From Flavobacteriaceae bacterium PS02338 (GTDB taxonomy: Bacteria; Bacteroidota; Bacteroidia; Sphingobacteriales; Sphingobacteriaceae): a DNA stretch of 64,000 nucleotides. Shown here piece by piece: positions 55,085 to 62,484 of this stretch; position 1 is the first letter of the stretch; every line of letters begins with the position of its first letter. Where the stretch lies: contig JASCOD010000002.1 in NCBI GenBank assembly GCA_029959615.1, positions 744,001 to 808,000 on the forward strand, given 5' to 3'. The notes under the pieces were generated by a model. That model searched no databases. It was given only the letters and a program-made list of their open reading frames with translations, and was not told where the DNA came from. The position numbers and the translations under genes were made by a program.

Positions 55085-55852
55085 ATGAGCACCGCAACAC
55101 CAGTTACCGCCATACTGATAGACGACGAAGCAGATGCCCGAGAGGTACTTCGGCACCTGCTGCAGCCCCATGCGGATAAGGTTGCTGTGATTGCCGAAAC
55201 GGGCAGTACCGACATGGCCTATCAACTGATTACCGAAGCTAAACCCGACCTTGTTTTCCTAGACATACAGATGCCCAAACAAAACGGATTCGCCTTGTTG
55301 AAACGGTTCGAAAGAATCGATTTTGAGGTTGTTTTTGTGACCAGTTATGAACAATACGCCTTGGATGCCATCAAGTTTAATGCCCTGGATTATTTGGTAA
55401 AACCGCTGGCCAGTGATGAACTGGCAAACACTATAAAAAAGGCACATCAGAGGATCATAAAAAATAAAAGTAGCGAAGCACAAATCATGGCTATGCTAGA
55501 AAGCCTTGAACAGAAACGCTTTAGGAAAATTGCGGTGCATGTAAAGGAGCACGTACACCTGATCGACCAGCGGGACATCCTCTACATCGAGGCAAAGGGT
55601 GCCTATTCCAGCCTAGTACTAAAGGACGAAAGCTACCTTCTTCCCAGGATAATCAAGGACTTTGAATTATACTTCGGTGAACATTCACCATTTATCAGAA
55701 TCAGTAAGAGCATTATGGTCAATACCAGTTTCGTTACCAAATATGGCAAGGGCGATCCTTGTACGATTTTACTGACCGACGGCAGCATCTTCGAAATCTC
55801 CCGTAGAAAGAAACAGGAAGTAATCGACAAGGTGACTGCCAAGCTTCGGTAA
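55085..55852 (+). CDS. LytTR-family response regulator
   Basis: This 255-aa protein has a receiver domain (residues 8-125) with the acidic pair DDEADAREVL and the phosphorylated Asp in VFLDIQMPKQNG near residue 59. A LytTR DNA-binding domain occupies about residues 150-250 (HVHLIDQRDILYIEAKGAYS and FIRISKSIMVN). It is cotranscribed with the histidine kinase and is its likely partner. It ends at a bidirectional terminator. Confidence 0.95.
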   Translation: MSTATPVTAILIDDEADAREVLRHLLQPHADKVAVIAETGSTDMAYQLITEAKPDLVFLDIQMPKQNGFALLKRFERIDFEVVFVTSYEQYALDAIKFNALDYLVKPLASDELANTIKKAHQRIIKNKSSEAQIMAMLESLEQKRFRKIAVHVKEHVHLIDQRDILYIEAKGAYSSLVLKDESYLLPRIIKDFELYFGEHSPFIRISKSIMVNTSFVTKYGKGDPCTILLTDGSIFEISRRKKQEVIDKVTAKLR

Positions 55853-55860
55853 TTTGCAAA

Positions 55861-55888
55861 AAAAGCCAGCGAGCAATCACTGGCTTTT
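55861..55888. terminator. Bidirectional terminator between the two-component and tra operons
   Basis: AAAAGCCAG (55861-55869) pairs with CTGGCTTTT (55880-55888) with an A-run before and T-run within the arms, so it works in both directions. Confidence 0.75.
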
Positions 55889-55914
55889 CAAACTTAAATT
55901 AACCAAACCATGAA

Positions 55915-57012
55915 CTAACTGACTTTCATTTTTTGTTTCTTGCCTTGTTTTTGGGCAGGTTGTTCGGTCTGCTGCTGTGCCTTACCCTGTTTTTCGCTTT
56001 TGCTTTCGGCCTTTTCTTTTTCGGTTTCGCCAATGTTTCTTTTGAAGCGTAGGTTCAAGCCCAAATCCTTGGGATCTATGGCTTTAAATTTCTCGTCGAA
56101 CATGTTCAGCCCTTTCACCGGGTCTGGGGTGATGTAATACCTGCCCAGATGTGTTCCGGTATCTATGGTCACCATTTGCAGGTTGCCTCGGTCCAGTGAT
56201 TTGATGAGCTGTTCGCGGACGTCGTCATCCTGCATTTCTTTAATGGGCACTTTGGCCAGGGTATCTTCGAGTTTGTAGCCGTAGGCACTGGAATAACTGA
56301 GGAATTTATGGTTACCATTTTTGTCGGTCTGGTCAAAATCCAGCTTGAAATGTGCCGTGTATTTCTCGTTCTCCTTGTTGAGCATTTCCTTGTGTACAAA
56401 TCTGCCTTCTAAGAGGTTGTAGGCTTCCTTGGCCGTAAATCCCTTGCCCTTTTGGATGTAAAAAGTCTGGTTAATCACCTTATCGGTGTCACTGTCGGTG
56501 AGTTTGGCCTCGTAGCGGTTAAAGAAATACCTGCCGGTCTCTTCGGACTGCCGGAAGTGCAGTTTATACTCGATGGTCTTGTCCCAATGGATACTGCTGG
56601 TACCCAAGGTAAATTCGCGAATACCCTGATTCATCTGGGCTTCCATGTCTTTGCTGACCTGTTCGCCGAAGCCCAGGTATTTGACGTTGTTCTTTAAAAA
56701 TTCTAGATTTTCTTCTTGCATGATCAATTGATTTTTAGGTTCATATTCGATGACGATACTTTCGGGGTTGATTGCCTTTTGGAGGAGGATTTTTTCCATC
56801 TCGATCAGTAAGGGATAGAGTTCCCCGATTTCCAGTCCATCCCGTTCTGCCCTGAATTTGGCGGAGCGATAGGTTTGGAAAGCATCTATTTCAAAACCAT
56901 CATAAGCTGGTTTATCTTTTGGATAGACCACGAAATCGTTCATTTCCCGATAGGCTTGCCTGAGGTAGTTGAAGGTGGATTCAAACTCCTCCTTTACAAA
57001 CTCCATCTTCAT
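55915..57012 (-). CDS. Unrecognised soluble protein at the end of the tra operon
   Basis: This 365-aa protein is hydrophilic with no signal peptide or membrane segment. The N-terminal 130 residues are helical. Then comes a beta-rich region (KLHFRQSEETGRYFFNRYEA and FYIQKGKGFTAKEAYNLLEGR, read in parts). The end is Lys/Gln-rich low complexity. I do not recognise a family with confidence. Its start overlaps the TraM stop by four bases (ATGA), so it is cotranscribed. TraN is expected at this place in related elements, but this protein has no signal peptide and does not resemble it. Confidence 0.8.
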   Translation of the reverse strand: MKMEFVKEEFESTFNYLRQAYREMNDFVVYPKDKPAYDGFEIDAFQTYRSAKFRAERDGLEIGELYPLLIEMEKILLQKAINPESIVIEYEPKNQLIMQEENLEFLKNNVKYLGFGEQVSKDMEAQMNQGIREFTLGTSSIHWDKTIEYKLHFRQSEETGRYFFNRYEAKLTDSDTDKVINQTFYIQKGKGFTAKEAYNLLEGRFVHKEMLNKENEKYTAHFKLDFDQTDKNGNHKFLSYSSAYGYKLEDTLAKVPIKEMQDDDVREQLIKSLDRGNLQMVTIDTGTHLGRYYITPDPVKGLNMFDEKFKAIDPKDLGLNLRFKRNIGETEKEKAESKSEKQGKAQQQTEQPAQKQGKKQKMKVS

Positions 57013-58067
57013 GGCCTGCGCTTGCTGTTGTCACGGAGCAATAAGGGATAGCCTTTTTTGAGGGGCTGTTTGATCCTTTTCACTTTCTTGGCGAACAGCC
57101 CCTTGGCTGCATCCATCCCGGCGCCGGCCAACTGCATCCCGATGTTGTCGCTCATGCCCAACATGCCCATGCTGTTCATTGCGTTGGTACTGCCCTGTCC
57201 CAAGGCATCGGAAAGCAGGGCTTCTGGGGCGTTGATCCCGATCATTGCATCCTTGCGGTCAAACACGGTAAAATCTACGGGAATGATGGCGCTGTCCAGA
57301 CGGATGTTCTTGATTTCCAGATTCAGGCGCTGGTTGCTGAAACTGGCCAACCCGTAGATCAAATGTCCCTTGGGAATGAGCTGTCCACGTATCCTGACTG
57401 AGTCCAGCAGTACCAGTTCGACCACCGAACCTTGCAGGGCCTTGTGGTTCTTGGCAATACTGGCCGGGATGGCCATAAACTCATTTTCCAGGACCTTACT
57501 TTCCTTGGGCAGTCTAGCCAAAGCCAGTTCGGGGTTCTGGATTTCCTGGATCCTTTCCAGCACCTGCGACAGCTGTTGCATTTCCGGATCGGCTTCCTTG
57601 GTCTGCATGCCCTTCATCAGTTTTTCCAATCTGGCAACTTCCAGTTCCCCCTTGGCGTAGTCGGCATTTCGAGGTTTGCCACTGGTGCTAGTAGGATATT
57701 CCTGCGGTCTTGCCAATTCCTGCTGTAGCCGCTCCAAACGTTCGGCGACCTGTTGTTCGTGCACCTCAGGGGCATTTTTGTCCAAGGCCCCGAAACTGCT
57801 GTATTTTTCCAGTTCGCTCAGTTTCAGGGAATCTTTATGCGCTTGTTGGTAGATGGAGAGCTTGTCGAGCTGTGCCGTGCTATCCAATTGGGCATCAGGC
57901 AATTCGGTACTTAAACCACTAACACTGGCCTGTGCCTGTCCAGCACTTCCACCACCACCCAAGGCCCAGAACAATAGTCCCAACAAGGGAATGCCGATCA
58001 GCGGCAAAACCAACAGAAAGATACGCTTACGTTTATCTAATAATTTTACATTCTTTTTCATCATCAT
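57009..58067 (-). CDS. traM: Conjugative transposon protein TraM
   Basis: This 352-aa protein has one N-terminal membrane helix (KRIFLLVLPLIGIPLLGLLFWAL, residues 14-36), a long proline- and glutamate-rich periplasmic linker with coiled-coil potential, and a C-terminal beta domain (VRIRGQLIPKGHLIYGLASFSNQRL, read in parts). This layout resembles VirB10, to which Bacteroidetes TraM is related; it would span the periplasm in the mating channel. The start at 58067 has three Met in a row; the third (58061) is equally likely. Confidence 0.9.
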   Translation of the reverse strand: MMMKKNVKLLDKRKRIFLLVLPLIGIPLLGLLFWALGGGGSAGQAQASVSGLSTELPDAQLDSTAQLDKLSIYQQAHKDSLKLSELEKYSSFGALDKNAPEVHEQQVAERLERLQQELARPQEYPTSTSGKPRNADYAKGELEVARLEKLMKGMQTKEADPEMQQLSQVLERIQEIQNPELALARLPKESKVLENEFMAIPASIAKNHKALQGSVVELVLLDSVRIRGQLIPKGHLIYGLASFSNQRLNLEIKNIRLDSAIIPVDFTVFDRKDAMIGINAPEALLSDALGQGSTNAMNSMGMLGMSDNIGMQLAGAGMDAAKGLFAKKVKRIKQPLKKGYPLLLRDNSKRRP

Positions 58068-58072
58068 AAGAT

Positions 58073-58294
58073 TTAAAGGTTAAAAATTGAACTGAGGATC
58101 AGGTAGAGGCAATAACTGCCGATGAATAGGCAGCCGAGTACAAAAGCCCAGTATTGCCTGGCCCTCGAATAACCGGCAGCCCAAGGGTTCAGCCTACTCG
58201 CCAGATGCCTGCCCATACGGATCATCACTACCTTACATTTCCTTAATAGGCTGCGCTTTAATACTCCTCTCCTAAAGTAGCTACTCCGCTTCAT
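58073..58294 (-). CDS. traL: Small conjugation protein TraL
   Basis: The start at 58294 (MKRSSYFRRGVLKR) overlaps the TraK stop by four bases (ATGA); an upstream start at 58336 would lie inside TraK. The 73-aa protein has a basic N-terminus and one membrane helix near its end (YWAFVLGCLFIGSYCLYLILSSI, read in parts). Size, topology and position between TraK and TraM identify it as TraL. Confidence 0.75.
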   Translation of the reverse strand: MKRSSYFRRGVLKRSLLRKCKVVMIRMGRHLASRLNPWAAGYSRARQYWAFVLGCLFIGSYCLYLILSSIFNL

Positions 58295-58908
58295 GGTACC
58301 TCCTTTACCCGGTCGGTATGCTGGATGGTCTCCCATCCCTGGACCAGAAAACCATGCGGATTATTGTCCGAGCGGGAAACGTTGCGCAGCGTTCCCTTGG
58401 TCACCAGCACTCTTTCGGACCTAGAAGTCGCCCTAACCAGCGTCTGGGTGGCATAACAGGTGAAGCCATAGGGATAGCTTTCCAGATCCAGACGCACGCT
58501 ATCCACCTGCACCTGCTGGGAGATATTGCCCGAGACGAGGTTACTGTAATAGCCCTTTTCCCGCAAATTGTCATACTGTGCCTTGGCCGACTGGTCGGCT
58601 AGGTAGAGTGCCCTAGTCACCGAAGCGGTGATGAGCTTGTCATCGGGATCCAGGTTAAAGAACAGCTCGTGGAAGGTCTTCACATGGTCCCTGGCCTCTA
58701 CGGGAATATTGTCCCGTCGTCCAGCCGTGAGTGCCTCCAAGGCCTTGCCATTGGACAGGATATAGATCCTGTCCTGTGCCCTTTCCGCTGCCCGATAGCT
58801 TTCATAAACGGCGTAACAACAAACTAGGGCACAGCACAGCACGAACAGTAAACTGAACCTTTTGATGTGCTGGAAAGCGGTCTCGATATTGCTAAAATGT
58901 TGGAACAT
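58291..58908 (-). CDS. traK: Conjugative transposon protein TraK
   Basis: This 205-aa protein has one N-terminal membrane helix (FSLLFVLCCALVCCYAVYES, residues 18-37) followed by a periplasmic domain with DHVKTFHELFFNLDPDD near residue 73. Topology and motifs match TraK, the VirB8-like component of the Bacteroidetes mating apparatus. It starts 8 bp after the TraJ stop and overlaps TraL by four bases. Confidence 0.92.
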   Translation of the reverse strand: MFQHFSNIETAFQHIKRFSLLFVLCCALVCCYAVYESYRAAERAQDRIYILSNGKALEALTAGRRDNIPVEARDHVKTFHELFFNLDPDDKLITASVTRALYLADQSAKAQYDNLREKGYYSNLVSGNISQQVQVDSVRLDLESYPYGFTCYATQTLVRATSRSERVLVTKGTLRNVSRSDNNPHGFLVQGWETIQHTDRVKEVP

Positions 58909-58916
58909 GATCCCTC

Positions 58917-60134
58917 CTATTTAAATTTGTCCTTGAAATAATCATTACTGGCAGCTTCGGCCATGCCCGACATCTGCCTTTTGCCATCGCCCAACGCATC
59001 TGCGGTCATGCCCATGCCCTGCTGGGCAGCCTTGGCACTCATCACACCCGCTGTAGCCAGACCACCACCAATCCCAGCGGCCATTCCCGTACCGACACTA
59101 CTGGTCATCGAATTCACCCTGGACAGGATACTGTTCCCGCCACCGGCATGCACGACATAATTGGCGACCGTAGGCACGCAGAAATAGCCCACAATCCCAA
59201 TCAACAGGAAGATATTATAGGCCAGATCCGTTGCCGAAAAGAAGGTATCGCCCGAACTGGTGACCTCCTGGATATCGATCTTGATCATGTTCTGCTGGAT
59301 CTTGCCGAGTATGGCCCCGAAGATATTGGCAATCGGCAACCACAAAAAGATATTGATATACCTGGCCACCCAGACCGAAAGGGTATGCTGTAGTCCATCG
59401 TACACCGCAAAGCCCAGGACCAGAGGTCCCAAGACCGCCAATACGATCAGAAAGAAGGTACGCAGCGTATTGATACACAAAGCTGCCGCCTGATAGACCA
59501 GTTCCAGCACCTCATTGATGAACTGCTTGAAATTGTGCCGCAACTTGAAATCCTGACGGTCTGCCCAGAACATGATGTCATTGCCGATCCCTTCCAGCCA
59601 GTTCTCCCCCTTGCCCGTAGGGTCTTCGGGATGCGTGTATTTGTACCAACGACTTCGGTCCCCCTGTCCATCTTCGCCCACGTACATCTTCCATTTGGTG
59701 GATTTCTTCAGTTCCGCCTCTTTCCGCTTCAGCAATTGCTCGATGACCACATTGCTGTTCTTCACCATCGCCCCGGTGGCCGTAACCGTCGGTTGCAAGA
59801 CCCCGTTCATGACCCCAATCACCGCTGGGAACAGCAGAATGGCCAGTCCCAATCCAAAGGGACGCAACAGGGGATAAAAATCGATTGGCTCTGCATTGGC
59901 CAAATGTCGCCACACCCTGGAAGCAATATACCATAGCGCCCCAAAACCTGCAATCCCACGGGCAACGCCAATCAATTGACTGCACAGCGGCAACATTTCG
60001 CTATAGACCTGCTCTAGTACCTTGTGCAGGCCCTGGATGCTGGAGGACAGGCCCTGCGCCCAGCCAAACAAGGGAAACAACATTCCCAAGAGCAGCAATA
60101 GACCGCCCTTTATGCCATATTTTTCCATCATCAA
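58917..60134 (-). CDS. traJ: Conjugative transposon protein TraJ
   Basis: This 405-aa protein has a signal-like first helix (ending FGWAQ) and six or more further membrane helices, including IAGFGALWYIASRVWRHL and NTLRTFFLIVLAVLGPLVLGF (read in parts). The C-terminus is Gly/Ala-rich (GTGMAAGIGGGLATAGVM). TraJ is the VirB6-like inner-membrane part of the channel. It follows the TerB-like gene by 5 bp. The start could be either of the first three Met. Confidence 0.92.
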   Translation of the reverse strand: MMMEKYGIKGGLLLLLGMLFPLFGWAQGLSSSIQGLHKVLEQVYSEMLPLCSQLIGVARGIAGFGALWYIASRVWRHLANAEPIDFYPLLRPFGLGLAILLFPAVIGVMNGVLQPTVTATGAMVKNSNVVIEQLLKRKEAELKKSTKWKMYVGEDGQGDRSRWYKYTHPEDPTGKGENWLEGIGNDIMFWADRQDFKLRHNFKQFINEVLELVYQAAALCINTLRTFFLIVLAVLGPLVLGFAVYDGLQHTLSVWVARYINIFLWLPIANIFGAILGKIQQNMIKIDIQEVTSSGDTFFSATDLAYNIFLLIGIVGYFCVPTVANYVVHAGGGNSILSRVNSMTSSVGTGMAAGIGGGLATAGVMSAKAAQQGMGMTADALGDGKRQMSGMAEAASNDYFKDKFK

Positions 60135-60139
60135 TGATT

Positions 60140-60775
60140 TTAAGGATATAATGCCCGAACCCGACCGATCTCTACCGATTCCTTTTCCCGCTGAAAAGCC
60201 AACAGGCTGGTCCGCTGGTTGAAATCCCGCAAAAAGACCACACGGTCCTCCATTTCCAAAAACAACCTATCAATCGCCTTTAGCCTTTCCTCGTCCGACA
60301 TGCGCAACTGTCCCGAGGTGACCACCATCGCCAGTTCCTCGAGGTTCAGTAGGCTCAGCTTCAGCAGCTGCCCGTACACCTTTTCCAGGTAGCCGATTTC
60401 CGCGACGGAAAACCTCCCACCGTTCTTGAACCGGCCAAAAGCAGCTTTGTATTCCGACACCATGCCCGACTGCAAGCGGAGGATGTCGCCAATGCGCTGG
60501 TACTTACGCACCTCTGGACTGACCAGGTAGAGTCCGTTCAAAAAAGTTTCGTGCAGGGAAAAATTCCCCTGCGAGATGTTCTTCACCAGACCATAACCTG
60601 TACTCAATGTCTGGTAGCCCTTTTTCATATCGCTCAGGATCTGCTTAAACTGCGTGAGCTTTTCCACGTTCAACAACAGCTGCTGTACTTCGGCGGACTG
60701 TGCCTGTACCTTCCAGCTGAAAGCGAAAAGTACAAAGCTTAAAGCGACCACTATTCTCTTTATCTTCCTATTCAT
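60140..60775 (-). CDS. TerB/TraI-like conjugation protein, copy C
   Basis: This 211-aa secreted protein has a signal peptide (ending WKVQAQ). The helical body matches the two upstream genes: YKAAFGRFKNGGRFSVAEI, YLEKVYGQLLKLSLLNLEEL and MSDEERLKAIDRLF align with TraI at 61396. Genes of this type next to traJ are often labelled TerB family; no tellurite link is shown here. It overlaps copy B by eight bases. Confidence 0.8.
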   Translation of the reverse strand: MNRKIKRIVVALSFVLFAFSWKVQAQSAEVQQLLLNVEKLTQFKQILSDMKKGYQTLSTGYGLVKNISQGNFSLHETFLNGLYLVSPEVRKYQRIGDILRLQSGMVSEYKAAFGRFKNGGRFSVAEIGYLEKVYGQLLKLSLLNLEELAMVVTSGQLRMSDEERLKAIDRLFLEMEDRVVFLRDFNQRTSLLAFQREKESVEIGRVRALYP

Positions 60776-61412
60776 GTAACCTCCTCATTTGATTGATTTC
60801 CTTTTGACTAAGCTGAACACCCCGCACCAATAGCCTAACCTGTGCACTAAAGTCCCGAGTAAAGGCGGCCTTGTCTTTCAGCGAGGCATGGAGCCGGTCC
60901 AATCGCCTGAAGCGCTGCTCATCGGTCATTTCCAGCTTACCGTTTGCCAACAAGCTTTCCAGTGCCGACAAGTCTTGCTCACAAGCCTGCATTAAATTTG
61001 CCCTGACCTGCTCCACATAGCTCCGATGCTGGGCATTCAGTTCCAGCTTTTCCAGCTCAGCCCATTGCAGCCGAATGGAAATGATCGCCTCCAGGCTTTC
61101 TGCTACCCTGGGGTCTTTGGCCACCATCGGGCTGACCAGTTTCAATCCATTCAGGTACAAACGGTGGACATCGAATTCCCCCTGCGTAAAGCCCTTGACT
61201 GTCTGCCAGCCCTGTGAAACCCTTTGATAGCCTTTCTTCAGCTGGCTGCCATAAGTCCTCAGGGCGACCAACTGTTGCAACAAATAGCTTCGCTGGGTTT
61301 TCTTCTGACGGAACCATTCGGCATAGGTCTGCGCCTTCAACTCAACATTCCATCCAAGCAGCACCACCATGCAGCTGCTGCACAGTAATATTCTTTTAAT
61401 TCGCAATCCCAT
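60768..61412 (-). CDS. TerB/TraI-like conjugation protein, copy B
   Basis: The start at 61412 (MGLRIKRILLCSSCMVVLLG) places the signal peptide (ending ELKAQ) first; a start at 61484 would lie deep inside the TraI gene. The 214-aa helical protein aligns with copy C over its length: LKKGYQRVSQGWQTVKGFTQGEF, HRLYLNGLKLVSPMV and MTDEQRFRRLDRLHA. It overlaps TraI by 17 bases and copy C by eight. The function is unknown, within the mating apparatus. Confidence 0.8.
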   Translation of the reverse strand: MGLRIKRILLCSSCMVVLLGWNVELKAQTYAEWFRQKKTQRSYLLQQLVALRTYGSQLKKGYQRVSQGWQTVKGFTQGEFDVHRLYLNGLKLVSPMVAKDPRVAESLEAIISIRLQWAELEKLELNAQHRSYVEQVRANLMQACEQDLSALESLLANGKLEMTDEQRFRRLDRLHASLKDKAAFTRDFSAQVRLLVRGVQLSQKEINQMRRLHE

Positions 61413-62106
61413 ACAGCAATTGGATTTGTTTGGCCTCCTCAACAGATTTCGCTCGGGCGTAGGACAGCATGACATTACTCGCATTGAACCTGCGCAGGTC
61501 GCGGTAGTTCTCTTCGATGCGGCCCGCCGCCTGTCCGATGAGCTCCAGACGTGCCCCGTCGGTCATCTGGGTCCTAAAGGAATTGACCACTAGGAGCAGC
61601 TGGTCCAGGTTCTTCACGCTCTGCTCCAAAATGCCCGAATAGACCTTGCCCATGTAGTCCAGTTCCTGTAGGGTAAAATGCTCGTCCTGGCGGAAGTTGC
61701 CATAGGCCTGTTTGTATTCCGTCACAATCTGCGCCTGCATCAGGGTGATTTCCCGGATGCGCTGGTAATAGGCTATGACCGCCTTTACCTTTTGCAGCTC
61801 TTCATAATAATTGCTGTAGAGCTCCCTTTGGCGCTGGGTCCAGTCGGCAATTTCCGTCAGGCGCAGTTTCGACAATTGGTTTTCCAGTACCTTCTGCGCG
61901 TTCTGTAGCCAGATGGTCTGGTTCTGCATGCGCTGGATCTTCAGGTCCACCGCCTTGATGACCTTTTTTACCCCAGCCTTGATCACCGACAGTACGGCGA
62001 CCTGCGCATCGGCCTTGCCCTTGGGCAGACCGACCAATAACATCACCAGACTGACCGGCATGATGATCCGATAATATTTCATCCCTAGTTTCTTTAAGAT
62101 TTCCAT
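61396..62106 (-). CDS. traI: Conjugative transposon protein TraI-like (DUF4141-like)
   Basis: This 236-aa secreted protein has a signal peptide (ending KADAQ) and a long helical body: IQRMQNQTIWLQNAQKVLENQLSKL near residue 57 is coiled-coil-like, and TEYKQAYGNFRQDEHFTLQELDYMGKVY (read in parts) is the family core. TraI-type proteins lie between TraG and TraJ in this position; the topology recalls VirB5. It is the founder-like member of the three tandem relatives here. Confidence 0.82.
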   Translation of the reverse strand: MEILKKLGMKYYRIIMPVSLVMLLVGLPKGKADAQVAVLSVIKAGVKKVIKAVDLKIQRMQNQTIWLQNAQKVLENQLSKLRLTEIADWTQRQRELYSNYYEELQKVKAVIAYYQRIREITLMQAQIVTEYKQAYGNFRQDEHFTLQELDYMGKVYSGILEQSVKNLDQLLLVVNSFRTQMTDGARLELIGQAAGRIEENYRDLRRFNASNVMLSYARAKSVEEAKQIQLLYGIAN

Positions 62107-62118
62107 TTCCCTGATTAA

Positions 62119-62484
62119 TTAATTGATTTTGACGAAGTACAGGCCGCCCATCTCCAGGCCACTGCTATCTGGCAACAGACGCAAGGCATGCCCAAACGCC
62201 CGATCAGCCAGTTCGCCCCTGTCCGTATCCAGTTCCGATGGCCAGCGGCTGTGCCTATACTTCTTCTCCAACAGCCGCCCGTCCAGCGTGGACTGGTAGC
62301 CGATACTTCGCTCCACCCGATAATGGTTCCCGCCCAAAGGGGCAATGCGCAGGGTATCCCAGGCCTTTTCTGCCCCGCTCTCCACAAATCGCACATAAGT
62401 CCCAGGCGCAAAGGCCTTCATCCTATCTCCCCGACAGGCGATGCCCAAAAGCATCACCCATAATATTCCTATGAACTGTTTCAT
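62119..62484 (-). CDS. Small lipoprotein of the tra operon
   Basis: This 121-aa protein has a lipoprotein signal (MLLGIAC, Cys at residue 17) and a short beta-rich mature part (GTYVRFVESGAEKAWDTLRI and NHYRVERSIGYQS). No family is recognised. Its start overlaps the TraG stop by four bases. A small lipoprotein here may serve as a channel stabiliser or surface component; that is inference. Confidence 0.75.
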   Translation of the reverse strand: MKQFIGILWVMLLGIACRGDRMKAFAPGTYVRFVESGAEKAWDTLRIAPLGGNHYRVERSIGYQSTLDGRLLEKKYRHSRWPSELDTDRGELADRAFGHALRLLPDSSGLEMGGLYFVKIN

